The notes: generated by a model from the letters alone, not told the origin. 51,970 nt of DNA from UBA5336 sp038745855 (GCA_038745855.1 JBCDLC010000022.1:1-51970), one strand, 5' to 3'. Shown: positions 16,211 through 25,136, counted from the stretch's first letter. Translations and numbers: made by a program.

Positions 16211-17038
16211 ATGGAACAGCCCAGTGTGAAGTCGGTCAGGGCGGCGCTCGTGGCACGGCCTGGCAAGCCATTTTCGATTGCAGACCGTCCGACACGCCAT
16301 CCGACCCTGTTCGAGGACAAGAAGGACGCCCGGGTCTCCCTGGACGAAGATGCCGCCGCAATTGATGCGTTGCAGGACCAACTCTACGCCAATGGCGACC
16401 GGGCTGTGCTTGTGATCCTGCAAGGGATGGATACGTCCGGAAAGAGTGGCGTGATCCGGAAGGTGTTCGCCAAGACCTCGCCGCTGGGGATGCAAGTCGA
16501 AGCCTTCAAGGCGCCGTCCAAGACAGAGCTGGCCCATGATTACCTGTGGCGGATCCACAGGGCGGTGCCGCGCAAGGGGCGGATCGGGATTTTCGACCGC
16601 TCGCACTACGAAGATGTGCTGGTGGTGAAGGTGCGGGGCTTCGCGCCGAGCGATGCGATCGAGGCACGGTACGGCCAGATCAACGCGTTCGAAAAGCATC
16701 TGACGGAAAATGGCATCGCCATCGTGAAATGCATGCTGCACGTGGGCTATGACACCCAAGGCGAGCGGTTGGCGGAGCGCTTGTCCGAACCGCACAAGCG
16801 CTGGAAGTTCAATCCCGGTGACTTGGAAGACCGCAAGCTGTGGCCCGATTTCATGGCCGCCTACGAAACAGCGGTGGAGCGGTGCTCAACCCGGAATGCG
16901 CCTTGGTACATCGTTCCGGCCGACAGCCGGACGCGCAGAAACGCCATGATCGCCCGACTGGTCAGAGGCGCCCTTGAGGATATGGACCTTGGCTGGCCCG
17001 ACCCTGGACATCGGCCGGGCGATTTTGTGATCCCGTGA
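16211..17038 (+). CDS. Polyphosphate kinase 2 family protein
   Basis: Predicted 275-residue PPK2-type enzyme that moves phosphate between polyphosphate and nucleotides in the cytoplasm. It has Walker A GMDTSGKSG at 72-80, the lid and Walker B region IFDRSHYEDVLVVKV at about 127-141, and the C-terminal GDLEDRKLWPDFMAAYE block, all diagnostic of single-domain PPK2. Class I to III assignment, and hence preference for NDP or NMP, cannot be settled by eye. ATG at 16211 follows GGGGAG at six bases; an in-frame TTG two codons earlier overlaps that site. The terminator before it implies a separate promoter or read-through from rpsD. Confidence 0.92.
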   Translation: MEQPSVKSVRAALVARPGKPFSIADRPTRHPTLFEDKKDARVSLDEDAAAIDALQDQLYANGDRAVLVILQGMDTSGKSGVIRKVFAKTSPLGMQVEAFKAPSKTELAHDYLWRIHRAVPRKGRIGIFDRSHYEDVLVVKVRGFAPSDAIEARYGQINAFEKHLTENGIAIVKCMLHVGYDTQGERLAERLSEPHKRWKFNPGDLEDRKLWPDFMAAYETAVERCSTRNAPWYIVPADSRTRRNAMIARLVRGALEDMDLGWPDPGHRPGDFVIP

Positions 17039-17177
17039 GGCGCCGGCGCTCCACTGCCTGGTGCGCTCCCAGCGGGCTGAGTTTCTGGTCGACCCAGGAT
17101 TCGGCAAGCACCTTTGTCCGGCCCGCGCCATGGCGCGTCCGGTTCTGTTTCCAAGTTTTACCGCGGTCTGAAGGGGT

Positions 17178-17600
17178 TCAGGGGGCCGCGGGTTGGCCTG
17201 GTTCGGCGTTTTGGCCGACCAAGCTTGCCATGATTGCCTGCGCGTCCTTCGATTGAAGGGATTGCAGACGCATGTCTCCTTTTTGCAGGGTCAGCGCGGT
17301 GCTGACCCGTTCGATGTTACCAATTCGCTGCCCGCTACGGCGGCTGCCCAAACCCGATCCCAACGCAGGCCCAGCCCAATAAGCCTGATGTGTTGTCTGG
17401 ATTTCTCGTTGTCCCTGGACACGTCTGTCACCCGTGTCTGCCGACCGGCCATTGGGGCTAACCCAACTCCCTGATGGCTTGTCGTCGTATTCCGAAGGGG
17501 TTTCGCGCACGCCAAAGGCTGCCGAACGGGCGATGGGCCCGGCGGCAGCTATGGCGAGGACGATGGCCCCGGCAAGAAGATAGAGGATGAGAAGATCCAT
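17178..17600 (-). CDS. Small single-TM protein of unknown function
   Basis: Predicted 140-residue protein. One hydrophobic N-terminal helix (LLILYLLAGAIVLAIAAAGPIA) is followed by a polar, Gly/Ser/Arg/Gln-rich region without clear domains. A hydrophilic C-terminus contains ALTLQKGDMRLQSLQSKDAQ. The ribosome binding site is weak, and a 94-codon frame on the opposite strand overlaps it. I prefer this strand because of the clean membrane anchor at the right place. No function can be assigned. It lies 169 bases after the PepSY operon on the same strand. Confidence 0.5.
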   Translation of the reverse strand: MDLLILYLLAGAIVLAIAAAGPIARSAAFGVRETPSEYDDKPSGSWVSPNGRSADTGDRRVQGQREIQTTHQAYWAGPALGSGLGSRRSGQRIGNIERVSTALTLQKGDMRLQSLQSKDAQAIMASLVGQNAEPGQPAAP

Positions 17601-17769
17601 GCCCCAAGAATACCACGGGTTCAGGGGGTGGGGATTGGGAACGGTGATTTTCTTTTAGAGCGCTGATATTGTTCAGTTATTGTATGGCGCAGGTGTTGGA
17701 TAAGTCTGGATTCGGGGCGTGCCTGTTCTGGCTGGCCGGTGAACCGGGAGCGGTGCGCCAGCAAGCGTT

Positions 17770-18081
17770 TCAGGCGTCTTCGTTGCGGGGGATCCGGTAG
17801 AGGGGACGCAGCATCTGGGGCTGTAGGGTCAGGGTGACGATGACTGCAATCGAAGCAACCGTTGCAATGCCGCAAAGGACAGTGAGACCGCGCGCCCAGC
17901 CGAACGCGACCATGCACCAAACCGTTGCCGCAATGATCAGGCCGAACCCTGCCCAGCGGTAGGGCCGAGATTGGGCCGCGGGCAGCGATGCCCCGAGAAC
18001 AGCGCGCTGGTGCTTTTGCATCGAAAGGCAGAGCGCCGCAAATCCCGCAGCGCTCAGCAGAAAGGCCGCGATGAGGCTCAT
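17770..18081 (-). CDS. DUF3325 family membrane protein
   Basis: Predicted 103-residue protein with three hydrophobic helices. The start SLIAAFLLSAAGFAALCLSM followed by KHQRAVLG, and then RWAGFGLIIAATVW, match the DUF3325 pattern (a helix, a basic HQR loop, two more helices). Genes of this family usually close operons with DUF3649 and PepSY-helix proteins near siderophore uptake loci. Its ATG overlaps the stop of the upstream PepSY gene by four bases. Function is unknown; the neighbourhood points to iron or ferri-siderophore processing at the inner membrane. Confidence 0.82.
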   Translation of the reverse strand: MSLIAAFLLSAAGFAALCLSMQKHQRAVLGASLPAAQSRPYRWAGFGLIIAATVWCMVAFGWARGLTVLCGIATVASIAVIVTLTLQPQMLRPLYRIPRNEDA

Positions 18082-19688
18082 TCTGCCGGCGCCGGGACAG
18101 GGACCGCCTGCTTCTTCTGGCGCCGGGCGACGCGCGGGTCGACTTGTTTCTTCGCCGAAATGCGCGCGGCGTAGGCAAAGCCCAAACCGATCACAATGAA
18201 CCAGAGATCGACGCCCGCCATCATCAGTTCGCCCGGGCGGCCGGGGAGGGGGAGGGTGTTGCCCAGGTGGAGGTTGCTGGTCAGGGCGTTTAGGACCGGC
18301 AGGAACAGGAAGACGCCGGCGGTCATGGCCAATTGCTCCGTCCATCCCTTTTCGGGGCGCCGAACCAGGCTGTGAAGGATGCAGGCGAGCCAGGTGAGGA
18401 AAAGCACGTGCATTTCCCAATCGGCGCGATCGGCGAGGCCGACGGGCAGCAGCCGGTTGGCATAGAAGAAGGCCGCCACCGCCATGGCAAGCCCGGCCAC
18501 AACCCCGACATTCATCCGTTCGATAATGACGAGATTTCGCTCGGCCCGCATATCGCCGCGCAGTTTCTGACGGCGCTTCTTGGTCCAGAGAACGAGCCCG
18601 GTTGCGATCATGCCCGCGCCCAGCAGACCTGAAACGAAGAACAGGATACGCAGGATGGTTCCGGCGAACAGGCCCTCATGGAGGCCCTCGAGGATGTTTG
18701 CCACGTCCTCGCTATCTTCAACCCTGCGCGGATTGACATCTGTGACCTCACCCGTCGCCGCTTCGAACTTCACGTTTGGCGACATGCGCAGGATGCCGTC
18801 GGCGACCGCGCCATTGAGCCGTACGCTCGCTGTGGCATCGCCAGGATTATAGACGGTCATGAAGTTGAGACTTTCGCCGGGAAGTTGGCGTTCGAACTCA
18901 GCTTCCATCGCCCGGAGGTCCAGCGGTGGGGCGGGTTCACCGCTGCGCTCGACGGGCGTGAAGCGGCCGAACATTTCCTTCTCGACCGTCTTAACGGTGT
19001 CAGGTCCCCACCCGTACTGGGCGACGAAGATCGGCATGAAGAACGTGGTGACGACCAGCAAGATGCCGGAGAAGGTGATCATGATCTGGAAGGGCAGGGT
19101 CATGACGCTGATGACGTTGTGACTGTCCAGCCAGGTGCGCTGGCCCTTGGAGAGCCGCAGGGTGAAGAAGTCCGTGAAGATCTTCTTGTGGGTGATGATC
19201 CCCGAGATGATGGCGGCGAACATGAACACCGCCGCCAGACCGGCGATGACCTCGCCAACGACGCGGGGGATGTAGTGGAACGTCCAATGCAACCGGTAAA
19301 GCGTTTGGCCGCCAGCGGTTTCGCGGCCCTCAGGCGCGTTGGTGCCATCGGCCAAGAGTTCGAGGACCTCAAAGGTGCGTTTGCCCTCCTCATCCTCGCC
19401 GGACATGAAGAGCCTGATAAACGGCGTTGATGCGCGGTCGATGGGTAGGAAGACCATGTGCTCGATCGCGTCCGGCATTTCGGCTTGGCCCCGCTCCAAG
19501 GCGGCCTCGATGAGTGGGATCGGGTCTGATACGTCGACAACTGCGGTGCGTTCCGGCTGCATCCAGCGGTCTATCTCGATGTCGTAATAGCCGGCCGATC
19601 CGGTGACGAACATGAAGTAGAGCACCCATCCGAAGAGGAGCCCTGTCCAGGTGTGCGCCCAGGACATCGATTGGCGGAGGGTCTCCAT
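18078..19688 (-). CDS. PepSY-associated TM helix protein (PiuB/FoxB-like)
   Basis: Predicted 536-residue inner-membrane protein. It starts with the typical helix METLRQSMSWAHTWTGLLFG, in which SWAHTWTGL is the family signature. A periplasmic segment follows, then a helix pair at about 155-215 containing ISGIITHKKIFTDFF and DSHNVISV. A PepSY-like periplasmic domain (ESLNFMTVYNPGDATASVRL) is at about 250-330. Five or more helices follow from 345. Conserved histidines in SWAHTW, LHWTFH, ITHKK and LDSHN are candidates for haem binding, as in FoxB-type siderophore reductases. The last 35 residues are a basic cytoplasmic tail. The start overlaps the stop of the DUF3649-like gene by one base (TGATG). 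Confidence 0.9.
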   Translation of the reverse strand: METLRQSMSWAHTWTGLLFGWVLYFMFVTGSAGYYDIEIDRWMQPERTAVVDVSDPIPLIEAALERGQAEMPDAIEHMVFLPIDRASTPFIRLFMSGEDEEGKRTFEVLELLADGTNAPEGRETAGGQTLYRLHWTFHYIPRVVGEVIAGLAAVFMFAAIISGIITHKKIFTDFFTLRLSKGQRTWLDSHNVISVMTLPFQIMITFSGILLVVTTFFMPIFVAQYGWGPDTVKTVEKEMFGRFTPVERSGEPAPPLDLRAMEAEFERQLPGESLNFMTVYNPGDATASVRLNGAVADGILRMSPNVKFEAATGEVTDVNPRRVEDSEDVANILEGLHEGLFAGTILRILFFVSGLLGAGMIATGLVLWTKKRRQKLRGDMRAERNLVIIERMNVGVVAGLAMAVAAFFYANRLLPVGLADRADWEMHVLFLTWLACILHSLVRRPEKGWTEQLAMTAGVFLFLPVLNALTSNLHLGNTLPLPGRPGELMMAGVDLWFIVIGLGFAYAARISAKKQVDPRVARRQKKQAVPVPAPAE

Positions 19689-20041
19689 CAGATGATCACT
19701 CCCTTGGTCACCAGCAGGATCGCGCCTGCCAGGAAAGACGCCGCAAGCACTTCGATCAAGGCGCGTTGCCAGGACCGCACCGCGAAGACGCGGAGGAAAA
19801 GGATGACATAGACGATCCCCGCAATCAGCAGGCTCATCATGGTGGCTTCGGCGCGGTGGATCGGCAGCAGGCTCGTGAGGGCGGCAGATATGAGGACGGT
19901 GGTCAGGTAGCCGAGAAAGGTCGCGATGAGGAGGCGGCCCCAGGGCGGGGTCTTGCCGCCTTTGGGTTTGGCTTTTGTCTTCGGTGGGGCCTTGGGCTTG
20001 GCCTGGGCTGTGGTGGGCGTTTCGATCGCTGAGTCAGTCAT
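19688..20041 (-). CDS. DUF3649-like membrane protein
   Basis: Predicted 117-residue protein. A Lys/Pro/Ala-rich N-terminus (about 35 residues) precedes three hydrophobic helices: LLIATFLGYLTTVLISAAL, MMSLLIAGIVYVILFLRVFA and LIEVLAASFLAGAILLV. The internal LLPIHRAEA segment and the FAVRSWQRAL loop match DUF3649, the usual first gene of PepSY/DUF3325 iron-related operons. The long Lys/Pro-rich leader is not part of that family and may be a lineage extension. It is the first gene of the three-gene operon. A weak partial match to a Fur-type box lies upstream (about 20081-20099), too poor to claim. Confidence 0.72.
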   Translation of the reverse strand: MTDSAIETPTTAQAKPKAPPKTKAKPKGGKTPPWGRLLIATFLGYLTTVLISAALTSLLPIHRAEATMMSLLIAGIVYVILFLRVFAVRSWQRALIEVLAASFLAGAILLVTKGVII

Positions 20042-20458
20042 CGGATGCCCCCAATTCGAAAGCGTCGCGGCCGTTGGTGGTGATGTGTATCATCTAATTC
20101 TCCCACAACGGGCGGTCTCTGCGCGTGTCAGCGGAAGGCTATGATTCAGCATCTCGCGCGAAAAGCCAATCGCGAATGTGTCGCGTTATTGGACAGTGGC
20201 CAGTGCCTTTTGCGGTGGCGGTAAATATGCCGCGGTATGGTTTTCGCGCTGATGTTGGTGTTCGCCGCACGGCTAATGGTCCTTACGGGCGCTTGATTTG
20301 GGGTGTCGGCTTGGTAGGCCTGTGCGGGGAGGCCGAACTTTCCTGGAAAAGTGACGTGAATTCATCGGGTTCTACGAGGTGTCCGCGGTACCACGTGTCG
20401 AATTAGGCTTTGCCAGGGCCGCCATGTCCCGCTAACGCTAGGTGGGCTGTACCGTAGG
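20042..20458. other. Divergent intergenic region, no gene supported
   Basis: This 417-base stretch separates the PepSY operon from the TraB gene. A 93-codon plus-strand frame (20125-20406) has no ribosome binding site, no domain and irregular composition, and is probably noise. A small hairpin (GCGG/CCGC around 20218-20233) and the imperfect GATG/CATC repeat near 20080-20092 are the only structures. Promoters for both flanking genes must be here but could not be placed. Confidence 0.4.
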
Positions 20459-21472
20459 ATGATGCCGATGATGTTCGTTAGACCGCGATCCTTCCCGCCC
20501 GTGTTTCCACTGCGCGCCCAAGGTGTTGTGCGGGCGGGCCTTTTGTGCGGCCTCCTCGTCCTTGGCATGACCGCTTGCGGTGACGCGCCGCCACCGGACG
20601 TGTCCGAACCGGTCGACACAGAGGTGGACGGGGCACAGCCCGCAGATCCTGCAGTTCCCGGTGCGCCGGCCATCTGGCGGGTTTCCGACGAAGACACGAC
20701 CGTCCACCTGTTCGGGACGATCCATATCCTCAGGCCTGAGACGGAGTGGAAGACCCCCGCCTTCGAGCAGATCATCGAGACAGTCGATGCCATCTACTTC
20801 GAGGCGGATGTGACCAGCCTTGATGCCCAGCAATCGATGGCGCGGCTCGTGCCGCAATTGGGCGTTTATACCGACGGGACAAAGCTCACGGATGTTCTCA
20901 GCGATGCCGATGAAAAGGAGGTCAAGGAGGCGGCGGATCTGATCGGCGTGCCGATGGCGGCCATGGAGCCGATGAAGCCGTGGCTGGCGACGGTCCAACT
21001 GTCCATGTTGGCGCTCCAGAAACAGGGCTACGATGCAGAGAGCGGTGTTGAGGTGGTGATCGGGGATGCGGCTGCGGACAGCGACATCGCGCTCCGCTAC
21101 CTGGAGACAGGGGAGCAGCAACTCAGGTTCTTCGCGGATGCGCCGATCGACGACCAGGTCGACTTCCTGGTGGCGTCGGCCGAACAGATCGAAAATGACC
21201 CGCAACTCCTGGACAGGCTCGTGGCGGAGTGGGCGGAAGGGGATGTCGACGCCATTGCGGAGATCATGGCGAACCCGGACATCATGGGCTCCCGCAAGAT
21301 CTACGACACGCTTATTGTGGAGCGAAACCTGAACTGGACAGAGCAGATTACGGATCTGATGGAGGCGGAGGCGGGCGCTTTCCTCATCGCGGTTGGTGCA
21401 GGTCACCTGGCGGGGGAAGACAGCGTGGTTGAAATGCTGCGCCGGCAAGGGTTCACCGTTGAAGGCCCTTGA
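20459..21472 (+). CDS. TraB/GumN family lipoprotein
   Basis: Predicted protein of about 337 residues. A basic N-terminus and hydrophobic stretch end in the lipobox LGMTAC with Cys near 40, so it is probably a lipoprotein. An acidic, proline-rich linker follows. The TraB/GumN domain starts at about 70 with HLFGTIHIL and ends with AVGAGHLAGEDSVVEMLRRQG; the two conserved GxxH motifs are the presumed metal-dependent active site of this family, which is related to Tiki proteases. Four in-frame ATG codons cluster at 20459-20471 and I cannot decide between them. The gene is convergent with the Flp pilin gene (20-base gap). Confidence 0.87.
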   Translation: MMPMMFVRPRSFPPVFPLRAQGVVRAGLLCGLLVLGMTACGDAPPPDVSEPVDTEVDGAQPADPAVPGAPAIWRVSDEDTTVHLFGTIHILRPETEWKTPAFEQIIETVDAIYFEADVTSLDAQQSMARLVPQLGVYTDGTKLTDVLSDADEKEVKEAADLIGVPMAAMEPMKPWLATVQLSMLALQKQGYDAESGVEVVIGDAAADSDIALRYLETGEQQLRFFADAPIDDQVDFLVASAEQIENDPQLLDRLVAEWAEGDVDAIAEIMANPDIMGSRKIYDTLIVERNLNWTEQITDLMEAEAGAFLIAVGAGHLAGEDSVVEMLRRQGFTVEGP

Positions 21473-21492
21473 AGGCTTGCTGTGCGGGCCGT

Positions 21493-21669
21493 CTACGAGT
21501 CGACGGCGTCCTCGACAATGTTGAACGTGTCAGCGACTCCGTTGGCCATCTGAACAAAAGCGCCAATGAACAGTATGACGATCAAGCCAGCGACGAGCGC
21601 GTACTCGATCGCATCGCCGCCACGCTCATCCCGTGCAAAGCGGCGCAAAGCAAGCGTCAAAAAGCCCAT
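21493..21669 (-). CDS. Flp family type IVb pilin
   Basis: Predicted 58-residue prepilin. The short basic leader ends in FARDERGG, followed by DAIEYALVAGLIVILFIGAF, the classic Flp pattern with Glu at position +4 or +5 after the cleaved Gly and a hydrophobic assembly helix. A TadV/CpaA-type prepilin peptidase would cleave after GG. ATG at 21669 is chosen because GAGG lies nine bases upstream; ATG at 21717 would add 16 residues and has no such site. No tad/cpa assembly genes are present nearby, so this is an orphan pilin gene. Confidence 0.88.
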   Translation of the reverse strand: MGFLTLALRRFARDERGGDAIEYALVAGLIVILFIGAFVQMANGVADTFNIVEDAVDS

Positions 21670-21814
21670 GCTGTTCTGCCTCACAACCATCAGCGCCCGG
21701 AAAGGCAGTTGTGACATGCGGCGCTTTCATAATCACGAACAGCGACCATGAAATTTCCACGAGTTTCCGGAAATACCCAAGGAAACTCGCGCTTGTCTTT
21801 CGAAACCTGAGAAA

Positions 21815-21841
21815 AGAGAGCCGCGCTTATGTTGGCTCTCT
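21815..21841 (-). terminator. Intrinsic terminator of pckA
   Basis: AGAGAGCC at 21815-21822 and GGCTCTCT at 21834-21841 form a perfect 8-base-pair stem with an 11-base loop. Reading on the minus strand, the stem runs into TTTTCTC. It lies 30 bases after the pckA stop. Confidence 0.8.
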
Positions 21842-21870
21842 CATTTTCATTGATTCATGAGGGTGCTGGA

Positions 21871-23472
21871 TCAGCCATCGGCCATGTCAGAAACCCTGGG
21901 GCCCGCCGCCTTCACCTCGCTTGTCACATGGCCGGCATAGATCCCGAAATTCTGGATGAACATGTCCGCCAATTTCGCGGCCTGAGCATCGTATGCGGCT
22001 GGGTTGGACCATGTCGTGCGGGGATCCAGGATCGAGGGATCAACACCGTCAACCGCTGTTGGGACCATGAAACCGAACGTCTCATCCCGGCGGAATTCCG
22101 CCGTCTTGAGCGTTCCATCCAGGGCGGCGTTCAACAGGGTGCGGGTCGCCTTGATTGGCATGCGGCTGCCCTCTCCATGGGGGCCGCCCGTCCAACCGGT
22201 GGAGACAAGCCAGCAATCGACATTGTACCGGTCGATCAATTCGCCGAGGAGGTTGCCATACTCCGAGGGGTGGCGGGGCATGAAAGGCCCGCCGAAACAC
22301 GTTGAGAAGGTCGCCGTGGGCTCGGTCACGCCTTTTTCTGTGCCAGCAACTTTCGCAGTGTAGCCGGAAAGGAAGTGGTACATCGCCTGCGCCGGCGTCA
22401 ATTTTGCGATCGGCGGCATCACGCCAAAGGCATCGCACGTCAGCATGATGAGGTTCTTGGGCTGGCCGCACTGGCCGGTTGGCGATGCGTTCTCGATTGC
22501 TGAAATGGGGTAAGCGCCCCGGGAGTTTTCCGCGAGCGAAGGATCATCGAGGTCGAGCGTCCGCGTAATCGGGTCCATCACCACGTTTTCGAGAACGGTG
22601 CCCCAACGCTCTGTTGTTGCGTAGATTTCCGGCTCTGCTTCTTTGCTCAACCGGATCATCTTGGCGTAGCAACCGCCCTCGAAATTGAACAAGCCGTTCT
22701 CTGACCACCCGTGCTCGTCATCCCCGACAAGGATACGGCTGGCATCGGCGGAAAGCGTGGTCTTGCCCGTCCCCGACAGGCCGAAGAAGATCGCCGCGTC
22801 GTCATTTTCGTCGGTGTTGACTGAGCAATGCATCGGCATCACGCGCTTTTCGGGCAGCAGGTAATTCAGGATCGTGAAGACCGATTTCTTGGTTTCGCCC
22901 GCGTAAGAGGTGCCGCCGATCAACACGAGGCGCTTGGCGATATTGACGGCAATCACGGTTTCAGAGCGCGTGCCATGTTTCTCAGGGTTGGCGCGGAAGC
23001 TTGGCAGGTTGATGATAGTGAACTCTGGGGTGAACCCATTGTACTCATCGCCCTTGGGCACGCGGAGCAGGTGGCGAATAAAAAGGGAGTGCCAGGCGTA
23101 TTCGGTGACGACCTGGACGGGGAGCCGGTGTTCGGGATCGGCGCCACCGAACAATTCCTGGACGTAGACATCGGTTTGTCCGAGATGAGCTTTGAAGTCT
23201 TCCCAGAGCGCGTCGAAATGATGGGGCGCCATGGGGGCATTGTTGTCCCACCAGACTGTGTTTTCGGTCAGGTCGTCGCGCACCGTAAACTTGTCTTTCG
23301 CAGAGCGCCCGGTGTGCGCCCCAGTTTCTGCGAGCAGGGCGCCGCCCTTTGCGATCCGCGCCTCACCGCTGACGATCGCCGCCTCGTAAAGACGCGTTTC
23401 ATTCCAGTTTTTCTTGGTGGTTTTCGCCGCTGCGCCAATCTCAGCCAAGGATTCGCTTCCGATACGCGTCAT
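21871..23472 (-). CDS. pckA: Phosphoenolpyruvate carboxykinase (ATP)
   Basis: Predicted 533-residue gluconeogenic enzyme converting oxaloacetate and ATP to phosphoenolpyruvate, CO2 and ADP. The length matches the family. Motifs: GRSAKDKFTVRD near 55-67, the kinase-1a P-loop GLSGTGKTTLS near 230, the metal-binding region LVGDDEHGWSENGLFNFEGGCYAK, and the Arg-containing ENSRGAYPISAIENA. ATG at 23472 gives the normal N-terminus; the frame is open 45 codons further but without similarity. The gene is alone on its strand, ends in a terminator, and shares a 250-base divergent promoter region with the HAD gene. Confidence 0.97.
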   Translation of the reverse strand: MTRIGSESLAEIGAAAKTTKKNWNETRLYEAAIVSGEARIAKGGALLAETGAHTGRSAKDKFTVRDDLTENTVWWDNNAPMAPHHFDALWEDFKAHLGQTDVYVQELFGGADPEHRLPVQVVTEYAWHSLFIRHLLRVPKGDEYNGFTPEFTIINLPSFRANPEKHGTRSETVIAVNIAKRLVLIGGTSYAGETKKSVFTILNYLLPEKRVMPMHCSVNTDENDDAAIFFGLSGTGKTTLSADASRILVGDDEHGWSENGLFNFEGGCYAKMIRLSKEAEPEIYATTERWGTVLENVVMDPITRTLDLDDPSLAENSRGAYPISAIENASPTGQCGQPKNLIMLTCDAFGVMPPIAKLTPAQAMYHFLSGYTAKVAGTEKGVTEPTATFSTCFGGPFMPRHPSEYGNLLGELIDRYNVDCWLVSTGWTGGPHGEGSRMPIKATRTLLNAALDGTLKTAEFRRDETFGFMVPTAVDGVDPSILDPRTTWSNPAAYDAQAAKLADMFIQNFGIYAGHVTSEVKAAGPRVSDMADG

Positions 23473-23722
23473 TCTTTTCCCCAGATACTCTGTGTTTGGT
23501 CTACTACCGATCGCATTCTGCCGACAGGGATGCCTAGGTAACCCCGCGCCGCCGTTCCTATGCAATCTTTGAACCGTGGCGGTGGAGCACTCAAGCCGTA
23601 CACGCACATTTAATGGTGGAAGACCTCGGAATGACGTGGTTTTGCCCGGCTGCGGAAAGCGAGCAGGGCCATCTGGAGCCAGGTTGTTGACCCCTGCCGG
23701 GTGCCGTCCTAGTTCGCCGCGA

Positions 23723-24583
23723 ATGGCGCACTTCCAAGAAATTGAAGGCCTTTCGGAGATACAGGGTTCCTATGAGGCGATCCTCTGCGATGTCTGGGGC
23801 GTCATCCACAATGGACGCCAAGCCTTCGAGGCAGCCTGCGACGCGTTGGTCGAGTTTCGGAACCGCGGCAAAGCGGTCGTGCTGATCACCAATGCACCGG
23901 TTCCGAAGTCACAGGTCATTCGTTATTTCGAGCCCCTGGGCGTGCCCGAAACCGCCTATGACGATTGCGTCTCATCGGGCGATGCGACCCGTGCCGTGTT
24001 GCGGCGTTTCGAGGGGCAACGGGTCTGGGTGATGGGTATCGATTTCGGGTTTGTCGGGGACCGGGCCCTTTGGGAGGGGTTGGACCTGACCCTGGTCGAT
24101 GGCCCGGATGCGCAAGCCTTTCTCTGCATGGGCCTCGATGACAGTGAGAATGACGATCCCGAGGACTATCGAGATCGGCTGAAGATGGGGGTCGATGCAG
24201 GCCTTTCGATGATTTGTGCCAATCCGGATATCCAGGTTCGCGTCGGCAACAAGCTTGTCTGGTGTGCTGGCGCCCTGGCGCGCATCTATGAAGCGCTTGG
24301 AGGAACGGTGCAGTATCCGGGTAAGCCCTATGGGGCCATTTATGCCCTGGCGCGGGAGAAACTCACGGAAATGGGTGTTTCCTCCTTCGATCGTGGGATA
24401 CTCGCGATCGGCGATGGACCCGTTACCGACATCCTTGGCGCAAATCGTGAGGGCATCGACAGTCTGTACGTCGGCTCTGGCCTTGCAGCAGATTCCGAGG
24501 CCGACTTCACAACCGACACAGCAAAGCGCCTTGCCGATGCTGGGGTCACAGCCACATATGCGATGCCCTCCCTTCGGTGGTAG
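23723..24583 (+). CDS. HAD superfamily hydrolase, class IIA (TIGR01459 type)
   Basis: Predicted 286-residue cytoplasmic HAD protein. Motif I is LCDVWGVIHNG at about 21-31, in which the usual second Asp (DxD) is replaced by Trp, as is typical of the TIGR01459 group. The class II cap domain is in the middle. Motif II is VLITNAP, and the motif III/IV region contains GKPYGAIY and IGDGPVTDILGANREGIDSLYV. The group resembles NagD and 4-nitrophenylphosphatases; the physiological substrate is unknown. In alphaproteobacteria it often precedes ribF and ileS, as here. The ATG at 23723 was chosen because similarity begins there; the upstream 49 open codons look non-coding. Confidence 0.88.
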   Translation: MAHFQEIEGLSEIQGSYEAILCDVWGVIHNGRQAFEAACDALVEFRNRGKAVVLITNAPVPKSQVIRYFEPLGVPETAYDDCVSSGDATRAVLRRFEGQRVWVMGIDFGFVGDRALWEGLDLTLVDGPDAQAFLCMGLDDSENDDPEDYRDRLKMGVDAGLSMICANPDIQVRVGNKLVWCAGALARIYEALGGTVQYPGKPYGAIYALAREKLTEMGVSSFDRGILAIGDGPVTDILGANREGIDSLYVGSGLAADSEADFTTDTAKRLADAGVTATYAMPSLRW

Positions 24584-24669
24584 ACGGGGTAAAGATGTCA
24601 TCCCGGGGCGTTTGCATGGCGGGCGAGACTCCCTAAGAGGCGCACGTCCACGAATGAAAGGCAGACCAG

Positions 24670-25107
24670 ATGGCGTACAAGCAGGGCTATACCTATGAGG
24701 ACCTCGAAGTCGGTATGGCGCACGAAACCGTCCACACTGTCACCGACGCCGACATCCAGGCCTTTGCCGCTGTCTCCGGCGATCACAACCCTCTCCATCT
24801 GGACGAGGAATTTGCCAAGACAACGCTGTTTGGCCAGCGCATTGCCCATGGAGCGCTGACCGCGAGTTACATCTCCGCGATCCTGGGCAACGACCTGCCG
24901 GGCCCGGGCGCGATCTTCACCCACCTCAATATGCGGTTCCGCCGGCCGGTCTTCGTCGGTACGGAAGTCACGGTGCGGGTCGAAGTGTCCGAGAAACAGG
25001 ATCGCGGCAACCGCGTGACGATGAAAGTTGCGTGTCTTGTGGACGGCAAGCCTGTGATTTCCGGCGAGGCGGGGGTTGTGGCACCGTCGAGGGATGGTGA
25101 AAGCTGA
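24670..25107 (+). CDS. MaoC-like (R)-specific enoyl-CoA hydratase
   Basis: Predicted 145-residue single hot-dog domain enzyme. The catalytic Asp-His pair sits in SGDHNPLHLD (Asp38, His43), and the following helix contains IAHGALTASYISAILG, as in PhaJ-type hydratases. These hydrate trans-2-enoyl-CoA to (R)-3-hydroxyacyl-CoA, linking beta-oxidation to polyhydroxyalkanoate or fatty-acid pools. The closest fit is PhaJ/FabZ-like MaoC; specific acyl chain length cannot be read. It lies in a same-strand series with the HAD gene (86-base gap) and ribF (29-base gap). Confidence 0.92.
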   Translation: MAYKQGYTYEDLEVGMAHETVHTVTDADIQAFAAVSGDHNPLHLDEEFAKTTLFGQRIAHGALTASYISAILGNDLPGPGAIFTHLNMRFRRPVFVGTEVTVRVEVSEKQDRGNRVTMKVACLVDGKPVISGEAGVVAPSRDGES

Positions 25108-25136
25108 GGTGACGGTAATCCGGCTGGTGCATTTCG

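Noticed and set aside
17193..17474. A 93-codon plus-strand frame opposite the small single-TM protein gene
   Set aside because: The minus-strand product has a coherent N-terminal membrane helix while this one looks random; confidence in either is moderate.
20080..20099. Possible Fur box upstream of the PepSY operon
   Set aside because: Only about half of the 19 positions match the consensus; not better than expected by chance.
20125..20406. A 93-codon plus-strand frame in the gap between the PepSY operon and the TraB gene
   Set aside because: No ribosome binding site, no domain, irregular composition with scattered rare residues.
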